Source: Clostridia bacterium
GTDB taxonomy: Bacteria; Bacillota; Clostridia; Oscillospirales; CAG-272
Direction of reading: 5' to 3'
Assembly (NCBI GenBank): GCA_017935225.1
Contig: JAGBIA010000079.1
Coordinates: forward strand, 1 to 36,270
DNA length: 36,270 nucleotides
Under the pieces are notes generated by a model that was not told the DNA's origin, did not search any database, and saw nothing but the letters and a program-made list of their open reading frames with translations. Below are positions 8,885-17,500 of the stretch, one piece after another. Position 1 is the first letter of the stretch, and each line of letters opens with the position of its first letter. Both the position numbers and the translations under genes were made by a program.

Positions 8885-8917
8885 TTTTGCCACTTTCTTT
8901 CGTAGAAAGTGGCAAAA
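8885..8917 (+). other. 14-bp stem hairpin just after bipA
   Basis: TTTTGCCACTTTCT (8885-8898) pairs perfectly with 8904-8917 around a TTCGT loop. It lacks a following T-run on either strand, so it may protect the 3' end or assist the stronger terminator about 50 bp further on. Confidence 0.55.
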
Positions 8918-8966
8918 AGAACTTGACACACTATAGGTTGCACTCAAAATTTATCTGTAAACAACG

Positions 8967-9004
8967 AAAAGCAGACAGCGATCGTTCTCGCTGTCTGCTT
9001 TTTT
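8967..9004. terminator. Bidirectional terminator between bipA and the DUF4830 gene
   Basis: A 15-bp perfect stem (AAAAGCAGACAGCGA at 8967-8981 with its complement at 8988-9002) and a six-base loop, flanked by A-run and T-run. It lies between convergent genes and should work both ways. Confidence 0.88.
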
Positions 9005-9006
9005 AT

Positions 9007-9495
9007 TTACGGCTTTTCAAATCCGTGGATAAATCCGTCGACTCTCGCCGAACAGATATCTCCGCCGATGACTTTATTGCGATAGACAAGGATATTCGCG
9101 TAGACCTTTCCCTCCTCGCCCTCGTAGTTGGTTATCTCGTAGGTATAGCGCATTACCTTCTTGCGCTTATACTTCGAAAGGTCGAGCCCCTGTCGCTTCT
9201 GTATCTCATTGTAGCCGGTGAAGATCTTGTCAAACTGATCGGGAATAGTGATCTCCGCACTCTCGATCGGTGTCGCACCTACCTCCCAGCCGAACTGCGA
9301 AAGAAAGCGCGCTCTGTCGGCATCTGTCTTGATCTTGTCGTAGCTTATCTCACTTTCCTTCCCCGTTGTTATGTAGCCAAGCTCCCCTCCGTTATATTCG
9401 GGGATAAAGGTTATCATAGTTATAAGCGCGGTCAGCGCAACGCAGACTACTGCAAAAAATTTAAGCGTACTCGCTCTGAGTGAATAAACGAACAT
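9007..9495 (-). CDS. DUF4830 domain-containing membrane-anchored protein
   Basis: This 162-residue protein has one N-terminal hydrophobic segment after a short basic stretch (MFVYSLRASTLKFFAVVC...) and an extracytoplasmic domain. The phrases RARFLSQFGWEV, ITIPDQFDKIFTGYNEIQK, QGLDLSKYKRKKV and KVIGGDICSARVDGFIHGF are what I recognise from DUF4830 proteins of Clostridia; their function is unknown. I chose the ATG at 9493-9495 because GGAGG lies seven bases upstream; an in-frame start at 9540 lacks such a site. It is a single gene, convergent with bipA and divergent from alaS. I saw no clear promoter in the 190 bp shared with alaS. Confidence 0.82.
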   Translation of the reverse strand: MFVYSLRASTLKFFAVVCVALTALITMITFIPEYNGGELGYITTGKESEISYDKIKTDADRARFLSQFGWEVGATPIESAEITIPDQFDKIFTGYNEIQKRQGLDLSKYKRKKVMRYTYEITNYEGEEGKVYANILVYRNKVIGGDICSARVDGFIHGFEKP

Positions 9496-9617
9496 ACTGC
9501 TTCCTCCAAATCTTTTTTCTATCACATCTATATGTCGCACTTTTCCATTTTATGAGAAAATCTCGCGTCGGAGCGAAAAAATTACAGTCTGCGGCACAAA
9601 AAAGAGAGCGAGCCTTA

Positions 9618-9646
9618 TTGACATAACTGACTTTAAGTGATATAAT
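9618..9646 (+). promoter_or_regulatory. Consensus promoter for alaS
   Basis: TTGACA (9618-9623), a 17-bp spacer and TATAAT (9641-9646), with extended -10 TGATATAAT. The predicted start near 9653 leaves only about 36 bases of leader, too short for a T-box. Confidence 0.88.
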
Positions 9647-9688
9647 AAGATGATATATAATTTTTAGAAAGGCAAGGCTTTTTATACT

Positions 9689-12319
9689 ATGCAATGGACG
9701 TCTTTGAACGACCTTCGTGAAAAGTATCTCGCATTCTTCGAGTCTAAGGGACACTTGAGACTTCCCTCTTTTCCGTTGGTTCCCATTAACGACAAATCTC
9801 TTCTTCTGATCAACTCGGGTATGGCTCCGATGAAGAAATTCTTCACCGGTGAGGAGATCCCTCCCCGTAACAGAGTTACCACCTGTCAGAAATGTATCCG
9901 TACACCTGACCTCGAGCGCGTCGGTCACACCGCGCGTCACGGCACCTTCTTTGAAATGCTCGGCAACTTCTCGTTTGGCGATTATTTCAAGGACGAGGCT
10001 ATTCCGTGGGCTTGGGAGTTCCTTACCGAGACTCTCGAGATCCCTAAGGACCTTCTCTGGCCCTCTATTTATGAAAACGACGAGGAGGCTTACGAGATCT
10101 GGGTAAATAAGATCGGCGTGGACCCCGCTCACGTAGTTCGTCTCGGTAAGGCTGACAACTTCTGGGAGCACGGCTCAGGTCCTTGCGGCCCCTGCTCCGA
10201 GATCTATTTCGACCGTGGACTCAAGTACGGTTGCGGCTCGCCCGACTGTAAGCCCGGATGCGATTGCGACAGATTTATGGAAATCTGGAACAACGTATTC
10301 TCTCAGTTCAACAACGACGGCAACGGAAATTACACCGAGCTCGCGCAGAAGAACATCGACACCGGTATGGGTCTTGAGCGTCTCGCTTGCGTAATGCAGG
10401 GCGTTGACAATATGTTCGAGGTTGACTCCATCCGTAAGGTAATCGACAACGTTTGCGCTATCTCGGGCAAGAGCTACGGCGACGATGCTAATAACGATAT
10501 CTCGATCCGCGTTATCACCGACCACTCCAGAAGCGCTATGTTTATGATCGCTGACGGCGTTATTCCCTCCAACGAGGGCCGCGGATACGTTCTCCGTAGA
10601 ATTATCCGCCGCGCTTGCCGCCACGGTAAGCTTCTCGGCATCAACCATCCTTTCCTCGTTGAGACCGTAACCACCTCTATTGAGGAAAGCAAGTGCGCTT
10701 ACCCCGAGCTTGACGAGAAGAGAGATTACATCCTCAAGGTAATTTCCATGGAAGAGGATCGCTTTGATGCGACTATCGATGCAGGTCTTTCTATCCTCTC
10801 CGACCTCATCCGCGGCGCGCTCGCGCAGAGCGCTGACGTTATCTCGGGCGAAGAGGTGTTCAAGCTTTATGATACCTTCGGATTCCCGATCGACCTCACC
10901 CGCGAGATCGCGGCTGAGAGCAACCTCAATATCGACGAGGAGACCTTCCAGAGCCTTATGCTCGCTCAGAAGAAACGTGCAAGAGAGGCAAGAGCCAACA
11001 TCGGCGGTTGGGACGAGTCCTCCAAGTCGCTCATTTCGGATCTTCCCAAAACCGAGTTCACAGGTTACACCGACTACAGAAGCTCGGCTAAGGTTATTGC
11101 TATCCTCACCGATGCAGGTAGCGTTGACTCTGTAAACGAGGGCGACTGCTCTATCATTCTCGACCGTACCCCCTTCTACGGTGAAGGCGGCGGTCAGGTC
11201 GGCGACGTAGGTACTATCTACTCCGACAGCTTTATTGCCAAGGTCTACGACACAAAGAAGACCGACGGCGTTTATATTCACGTTGCAACTGTCGCTAACG
11301 GAACTCTTTCGGTAGGCGACGAAGTCACCGCTGACATCGAGGATGCAAGAAGAGACGCGATCCGCCGTAACCACTCGGCTGCTCACTTGCTTCAGGCGGC
11401 TCTCCGCTCGGTGCTGGGCAACCACGTTGAGCAGGCAGGCTCTTACGTAAATGAAGAGCTCTGCAGATTTGACTTCACTCACTTCGCAGCTCTCACTCCC
11501 GAGGAGCTTTCGGCTGTTGAAGCACTTGTTAACGCTAATATTCTCGTTGCTAACGAGATCGTGACTATGGAAACTGACATCGAGACTGCGAAGAAGCACG
11601 GCGCTATGGCGCTCTTCGGTGAAAAGTACGGCAAGACCGTTCGTATGGTCAAGATGGGCGATTTCTCTACCGAGCTTTGCGGCGGTACTCACTGCGACAA
11701 CACCGGCAAGATCGGTCTGTTCAAGATAACCTCCGAGAGCAGCGTTGCGGCAGGTGTTCGCCGTATCGAAGCCGTTACCGGACTCGGAGTTCTTAAACTT
11801 ATGGCTCAAAAGGACGCGCTCATCGCGGAAACTGCGGATGAGCTGAAGGTTCCCAATCCTGCTGACCTTTCAAAGCGTGCAAATCAGCTTGTTGTTGATC
11901 TTCACAACGCTCGTAAGGAGATCGAAGCACTTAACTCCAAGCTTGCTTCCTCCAAACTCGGCGACATTCTCGCATCTGCAAAGCAGGTAGGCGCAGTTAA
12001 ACTCATCTCTACCAAGCTCTCTGATATGCAGCTCGACGCGGCTCGCGCACTCGCTGACGATATCAAGGCTAACCACGCTGACGTAGTTGCAGTTCTCGCA
12101 GTTGCGGCAGGCGACAAGCTCAACTTCATCGCCGTTGCAGGCAAGGATGCAGTTGCGGCAGGCGCACACGCGGGCAAGCTCGTTGGAGCAGTTGCAGCGG
12201 CTACCGGCGGTAAGGGCGGCGGACGTCCCGATAGCGCGATGGCAGGCGGTAAGGACTCCTCCAAGATCGACGAAGCTCTTGCTCTCGCAGAGACCACTCT
12301 CGCTTCGATGCTCAAGTAA
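9689..12319 (+). CDS. alaS: Alanine--tRNA ligase
   Basis: It charges tRNA-Ala with alanine and edits mischarged Ser/Gly. The 876 residues are full length. The class II catalytic domain opens with WTSLNDLREKYLAFFESKGH and contains RHGTFFEMLGNFSFGDYFK and EHGSGPCGPCSEIYFDRG. A Cys-rich stretch (CGSPDCKPGCDCDRFMEIWN) sits in its usual place. The editing domain has HSAAHLL and CGGTHCDNTG zinc/editing ligands. The C-Ala domain ends in the Gly-rich segment GGKGGGRPDSAMAGG. The start at 9689 fits the family; an AAGG-type ribosome binding site is weak and somewhat distant. It is monocistronic, with the promoter at 9618-9646 and terminator at 12334-12367. Confidence 0.97.
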   Translation: MQWTSLNDLREKYLAFFESKGHLRLPSFPLVPINDKSLLLINSGMAPMKKFFTGEEIPPRNRVTTCQKCIRTPDLERVGHTARHGTFFEMLGNFSFGDYFKDEAIPWAWEFLTETLEIPKDLLWPSIYENDEEAYEIWVNKIGVDPAHVVRLGKADNFWEHGSGPCGPCSEIYFDRGLKYGCGSPDCKPGCDCDRFMEIWNNVFSQFNNDGNGNYTELAQKNIDTGMGLERLACVMQGVDNMFEVDSIRKVIDNVCAISGKSYGDDANNDISIRVITDHSRSAMFMIADGVIPSNEGRGYVLRRIIRRACRHGKLLGINHPFLVETVTTSIEESKCAYPELDEKRDYILKVISMEEDRFDATIDAGLSILSDLIRGALAQSADVISGEEVFKLYDTFGFPIDLTREIAAESNLNIDEETFQSLMLAQKKRAREARANIGGWDESSKSLISDLPKTEFTGYTDYRSSAKVIAILTDAGSVDSVNEGDCSIILDRTPFYGEGGGQVGDVGTIYSDSFIAKVYDTKKTDGVYIHVATVANGTLSVGDEVTADIEDARRDAIRRNHSAAHLLQAALRSVLGNHVEQAGSYVNEELCRFDFTHFAALTPEELSAVEALVNANILVANEIVTMETDIETAKKHGAMALFGEKYGKTVRMVKMGDFSTELCGGTHCDNTGKIGLFKITSESSVAAGVRRIEAVTGLGVLKLMAQKDALIAETADELKVPNPADLSKRANQLVVDLHNARKEIEALNSKLASSKLGDILASAKQVGAVKLISTKLSDMQLDAARALADDIKANHADVVAVLAVAAGDKLNFIAVAGKDAVAAGAHAGKLVGAVAAATGGKGGGRPDSAMAGGKDSSKIDEALALAETTLASMLK

Positions 12320-12333
12320 ATCAATCAAAGCTT

Positions 12334-12367
12334 AAATAGCCTATCTCCAATGAGATAGGCTATTTTT
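12334..12367 (+). terminator. alaS terminator
   Basis: A 14-bp stem AAATAGCCTATCTC (12334-12347) with its complement (12352-12365), a CAAT loop and a T-run to 12367. A second imperfect hairpin followed by TTTTTT at about 12417-12443 may act as a backup on the plus strand. Confidence 0.88.
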
Positions 12368-12380
12368 ATATAAAAATACT

Positions 12381-12408
12381 AAAGGCTACCGCAGAAGCGG
12401 TAGCCTTT
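12381..12408 (-). terminator. Terminator of the large uptake operon
   Basis: AAAGGCTACCGC (12381-12392) pairs with 12397-12408 around an AGAA loop. On the minus strand it is followed by AGTATTTTT. It lies 47 bp beyond the last permease stop and opposes the alaS terminator. Confidence 0.75.
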
Positions 12409-12454
12409 GTATATTTGAGAGGAGCACTGCTCTTCTCTTTTTTGTTTTGAGATA

Positions 12455-13594
12455 TTAGTCTGCAGTAAGACCGGAACGCTCGATACCCTGAACAAGAGAC
12501 TTCTGGCAGAATACGTACATAATAACGAGCGGGATGATGATCATAAGACCACCTGTGTTTCTGACTGCACCCTCGTAAAGCGTTACTGCCGCGAAGTTCG
12601 AGTCAACAAGCGTTGTCGGGATCTTCGTACCTATATCGGTAGTCAACAGATAAGGTGCGCTTCCCGAGTCGGGGAAGAACATAAGTCCGCTTGTGTAGAA
12701 GTTATCCGACCAGCACCACGAGAACGAGAACAGGAATACTGTTACCATCATCGGAACGGAAAGAGGAAGGATGATCGTAAAGAACGTGCGGAATACGCCC
12801 GACCCATCGATGTAAGCCGATTCTTCAAGCTCATCGGGAACGCCCATAAAGAACTGACGGAGCAGGAAGATGTAAAGACCGTTCTTAAATGCAAGGCCGC
12901 AGAGCGAGAGGAGTATGAATGGCCAGAAGCTATTCAGAAGGTCAATACCTCCCGAGGTAAATCTCGTCCAGGTCTCAGGAATGATCTTGAAGGAAGCGAG
13001 TGCATCGTTGGTATATTCAAAACCAAAGATGTCAATACCGCCACCGTTCAAAAGTCCAAATATTCCAAAGATATCAAATCGGCTGAACGTGGTCTTCATA
13101 GCACTCGAAAGAGTACGGTGAGGAATGATAAGTGTAAGGAGAACAAGCATAAAGAGTGTCTTGTTACCCTTGAACTTGAACTTCGCAAAACCGTATGCGA
13201 CGAAGCTACAGATAAAGGTCTGGATAAGTGCGGTAGAAAGTGAGAGCAACAAGGTATTTCCAAATGCTCTCAAATACTCTTGCTCGATCCATATTTCCTT
13301 ATAGATCTCAAGCGAGAAGTGCTTAGGAATAAGTCTTACGGTTGCATCGGTGAAGTCGACCTTCGCCATAAAGGACGCGGAGATCTTCGAGAAGAAGGGG
13401 AAAAGAACGATATACGCAACGCCTATAAGCAGGACGTAACGAATGATCCACCAAAGCACCTTCTTTACGAAGTACATAGAGAGGAACTTTGCCTTGAGTC
13501 TTTCCTTGAGAGGTGTTCTCTCAAAGTCTACTCTTATTTTGTTCTTTGTTTCCTTGCGAACCTTCGGTTTGCTTTCAACATTTTGAGCATTCAT
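12455..13594 (-). CDS. Carbohydrate ABC transporter permease, MalG-type (second pair)
   Basis: This is an inner-membrane subunit of a CUT1-type sugar importer. The 379 residues are about 90 longer than a usual MalG-type permease. The excess is a basic cytoplasmic N-terminus (about 50 residues, rich in Lys/Arg) and a long extracellular loop around residues 165-220 (IFGIFGLLNGGGIDIFGFEY...). The EAA loop that docks the ATPase is clear near residues 254-280 (ELEESAYIDGSGVFRTFFTI). A good AAGGAGG site precedes the ATG. It is the last gene of the operon, 15 bp after its partner. No ATPase is encoded nearby. Confidence 0.9.
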   Translation of the reverse strand: MNAQNVESKPKVRKETKNKIRVDFERTPLKERLKAKFLSMYFVKKVLWWIIRYVLLIGVAYIVLFPFFSKISASFMAKVDFTDATVRLIPKHFSLEIYKEIWIEQEYLRAFGNTLLLSLSTALIQTFICSFVAYGFAKFKFKGNKTLFMLVLLTLIIPHRTLSSAMKTTFSRFDIFGIFGLLNGGGIDIFGFEYTNDALASFKIIPETWTRFTSGGIDLLNSFWPFILLSLCGLAFKNGLYIFLLRQFFMGVPDELEESAYIDGSGVFRTFFTIILPLSVPMMVTVFLFSFSWCWSDNFYTSGLMFFPDSGSAPYLLTTDIGTKIPTTLVDSNFAAVTLYEGAVRNTGGLMIIIPLVIMYVFCQKSLVQGIERSGLTAD

Positions 13595-13609
13595 TAAGTT
13601 CCACCTCCT

Positions 13610-14581
13610 TTAGTTCTTCTTCTGATAGAATACGTATGCCGAGCATACCGCAGCTATCAATCCGAGTATCAAAATTACCACCAAGAAGTAGATCCACGAC
13701 ATCGCAGTCGAGATCGCCATACCTTGATCCTTAAGCGACTGGGATGCGCTACTGATGTAAGTCATTACCGTACTCTCTGTTGTGAACGAGTCAATAACCG
13801 TATAAACGGCATTTACGAGGATCATCGGGCTGATCATCGGGAAAGTGATCTTCCAGAAGGTCTCCCAAGCGGTTGCACCGTCGATCTGTACCGACTCGTA
13901 GATAGCAGGCGAGATAGACTGAAGACCTGCAAGGAATATCAGCATCTGTACACCTGAGCGGTTAACTATATCGTAAATATTGTTAATCGTATCAGTAACG
14001 TACTTAAGCATTCCGTCACCGATAACCATTCCGGAGAACAGCCTCTGAACGTCCATCGCGTTAACGATGCTCGACGCCGCGTCCTCGCCCGAACCGTCAT
14101 CGATACCCTGGTTGGAGCTCATGTATGAGTCAAGCGCAGTAGCATCGATAGCATCCATAATACCGGTCGAAAGAATAACGGGAACGAAGAAGATCGCTCT
14201 GAACGCTGCACGTCCTGCCATCTTCTGATTGAGCAGGATCGCCATAAAGAGTGAGAACAGCAGAACCATAGGGATATCGAGGATCATCTCGGAAACGCCG
14301 GTGATAAGCACCTGCAAAAAGCTGGTGTCGCCGACCTGCTCTCCTAAGAATGCCTCACCGTATGCAGTGAAGCCTACGAAGGTCTCGACCCACGATCCGT
14401 CTTCTTTGGTACGATAGGTCATACTTGTTCCAAGAGACTCTATAAGGATCGGCAGATAGATCAGCACGAAGCCGATGATGAAGGGCAACACAAAGATCCA
14501 ACCGGCGCGGGCCTTTCTCTTGTCAAGAGAGGCTACTTTTTTCTTCTTAACGCTCTTTTTAATTTCAACGCTATTAGTCAT
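13610..14581 (-). CDS. Sugar ABC transporter permease, MalF-type (second pair)
   Basis: This 323-residue polytopic membrane protein has the binding-protein-dependent transport fold and an EAA loop near residue 232 (IYESVQIDGATAWETFWKITFP). After a basic N-terminus there are about six membrane helices. A roughly 65-residue extracellular insertion (from MDAIDATALDSYMSSNQG to the segment before VQMLIFLAGL, about residues 140-210) separates the early helices from the EAA half; it is acidic and Ser-rich. It is 16 bp downstream of the DUF5696 gene and pairs with the permease at 12455-13594. It probably forms a pore distinct from the first permease pair, or a modified one served by the same binding protein. 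Confidence 0.9.
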   Translation of the reverse strand: MTNSVEIKKSVKKKKVASLDKRKARAGWIFVLPFIIGFVLIYLPILIESLGTSMTYRTKEDGSWVETFVGFTAYGEAFLGEQVGDTSFLQVLITGVSEMILDIPMVLLFSLFMAILLNQKMAGRAAFRAIFFVPVILSTGIMDAIDATALDSYMSSNQGIDDGSGEDAASSIVNAMDVQRLFSGMVIGDGMLKYVTDTINNIYDIVNRSGVQMLIFLAGLQSISPAIYESVQIDGATAWETFWKITFPMISPMILVNAVYTVIDSFTTESTVMTYISSASQSLKDQGMAISTAMSWIYFLVVILILGLIAAVCSAYVFYQKKN

Positions 14582-14597
14582 TATTTCCTCTCCTTTC

Positions 14598-17500
14598 TCA
14601 AGCGATCACGATGTATCCGTAAGCACCTACGGTGTAGTAAGCGCCGTCAACGAATACCTTGATGGAATAGTTGTTGAAGTTAAGAACGAAGGTAGTTCCG
14701 TTCTCGAACTTTTCGTATACTACAGAGTTTGTAGATACTGCGTACTTGTTGAATTCGGTTGTAGTGGTCTCTTCCTTGGGGTCTTCCTCTACGACCTCTT
14801 CCTCTTCAAAGAGCTCAGAGTTGTTCTCTGCGAATGCCTTGACTGCATCGTTTACAGCCTTGATATCGCCGTCAACGTAAGCCTTGAGAGCGTCATTGGA
14901 AGCTGCAAGGGTAGTTACGAGAGCCTTGAGCTGATCTCTGATCTCTGCGGTAAATACGTCGTCGGAGTCGATTACCGAAATGTTTTCGGTTGCGTAAGCA
15001 TAGAGCTCGATGATCTCGTTTGCAGCGTCGGTTGCAGTCTTAGCAGCAGCCTCGTACTCAGCGTAAACCGCCTTAACGTTTGCAACTGCCTCGTCGTAAG
15101 CCTTCTGAGCATCAGCGATGAGTTCATCAAGTGTGGGCGCTTCGGGTTCTTCACCCTCAGTTCCCTCACCCTCGGTGCCTTCACCTTCGGTTCCTTCGCC
15201 CTCAGTGCCTTCACCTTCGGTTCCTTCGCCTTCGGTGCCTTCGCCCTCGGTGTTTTCACCTTCTGCCTGAGCTTCGGTTCTTTCACCCTCAGTGCCTTCA
15301 CCCTCGGTGCCTTCACCTTCGGTTCCTTCGCCCTCAGTGCCCTCTTCCTTCTCAGCGTTGAGTGCATCAAGTGCTTCCTTAGCGTCGTTCATAGCCTGAA
15401 CTGCCTCGTCGAGAGATACGCCAAGATCCTTAGCGAGCTTGAGAAGTGCCGCTACACTACCCTCTACGCTCTCATCAAGCGCGGTGGGGAGCTTCTGCTC
15501 GCAGAGGAGCAGGTTCTTTCTTACCGTCTGGATGGTCCGACGGAGAGTCTCACGACCTGCATCAGATTCAGCCTTTTCAGCAAGAGTTGCAGCGATAAGT
15601 GCTGCCATTGCGTCGTCGGTGATCTCGTTGTCATCGGGAATTCTTACTGCGAACTCGTCGATGAAGTAGTGATCAACGATAGCGCTTGTCTGGACACCCT
15701 TGAGGACCTCATTGATCTCCTTGTAACGAGCTATAAGGTCGTCTTTCCAGATGTCGTAACGAACGGAGTAGTAAACGCTGGTTGCGTAGTACTGCTTGAG
15801 TTTCTGGGTATTTCTGTAGGAAAGGATGAACTTGAGAGATGCGCCGTTCTCGATTGCTCTGAGAAGTGCGTAATCAATGTTACCTTCCATGTTGATCGCA
15901 GATCCTGCAAATTCAACGTAGCCGTGAAGAACTATTCCGAGGAACGGAACAGTTGCGCAGGAGCGTGCGTGACGGCTGGAGTCGGTTGCTGCATCGGTGA
16001 TGTAGTCAACGTACTTCCAGGAATATACGTTACCGCCGGAGGTAAGAACCTTGCTGTACTGCTCATCAAGATACTTGAACGCATCATCAGTAAAGCCCTT
16101 GGAGTCTTCGCGGTTGTAAGGCTCATCCTCGTCGAAGTCGGAGGAGAGGTAAGAACCGAGAGTCGATACTGCGATGCCCATAGGATCGTACTCGAGGTAG
16201 TTCTCGGTAAGCTTGGTGTAGAAGCGGTCGAAGTATGCGGGGGACATTGCAAGCTCGAAATAACTTATGTAAGTCTGTCTTGTCGCACTGTACTCACGCT
16301 TACTTGTATAACGGTCATCAATTGTTCTGATCGCGTGCTTCTGGAGCGAAAGTCCGTCGAAGAGCTGGTTGTTTCCGCAGAATACGAAGTCGAAATCGGG
16401 ATAAATTCCGTATCCCTTTGCCTTTGCATCAGCGAGAAGCTCTTCAAACTTGAGCTCTTTCTCTACCGCCTTATCCCAATTGAGATTGTACGGTATTCTC
16501 TCATTTTCGAGACCGCCCTTGGTGTATCCCGAAAGAATGAAGTTGATGTTCTTTACGCCCTCTGCCGACAGCTCATCGTACATCTTCTGTACATCGCCGA
16601 AGGAGGTAAGCGGGATCTCAGTATCATAGGGGATAGAGAGGAACTTCTCGGTCGTTACCGTACATCCGAAGGTCTCGATGTAAAGCGGAATGTCTTCCTT
16701 TACGTCAGCCTCGGTAAGCTTGGTAAGCACGCCGTTTCCTACGAGATAGTCACGGTATGCCTCTGCCATTCCCATGTAGGTGGGATCGTAATTCTTAGCA
16801 ACCCCTGCCTCTTCTGCTACCTTATCCTCAGTAAGCATAATGTATCTGAGCTTGAAATCGCCTGTATACTTTCTGGGAGATACAACGGTCCAGGTAGAAA
16901 GGCCGGAAACCGAGATAGCATCCGAAAGGTTATAGGTATCGGAAGATCTGGGAGTGACCTCCATACGAACCGTATTGTAGAAAGCGGTGTGGTAGGAGAT
17001 AAGCTTTGTCAATGCGTCACCCTCTTCGATGATCGCAAGGAAGCCTCTATCCTTGGTAGTTCCGTCTTCCATAGGCTGAGTCTCGGTTACACCGAATACG
17101 GGGTAACGAACTACCTCATTGTGAGGTGCGCCTGTTCCGAGGTTATAGTATGCGTAGTCGTCGCCGTAAACTGTGCCGTAGAAGTAGGTATCGGATCTCT
17201 TCAGTGCAAGCTCCTCAGCGTCGAACAGCGTACCTGTTCCGTCGGGGAAGAAGGTGTAGCCGGGGTTGGGGTTGAGAGATGCTCCCATATAAGGAAGGAT
17301 CTGAATACTTTCAAGACGGAACGCGCTTTCATCGAAGCGGATACCGTTTGCAGGAAGTCTTACGGTAAGGCCGTACTCGCCGCTTCCCTCGTAGGTCTCC
17401 TCAATTCTGTACTCAAGAGCTACAGTGAAGAGTGCCTCTGCCTTATCGGAAGGCTCATACTCAAGCTCAAGGTGTCCGTTATCGAGGTCCTCGTAGGTGT

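Noticed and set aside
9540..9688. Possible T-box leader for alaS
   Set aside because: The consensus promoter places the start near 9653, leaving about 36 bases of leader, far too short for a T-box, and no T-box core sequence is visible.
15150..15343. Tandem repeat as a CRISPR array or mobile element
   Set aside because: Units are 15 bp without spacers, remain in frame and encode a simple pentapeptide; this is a protein linker repeat.
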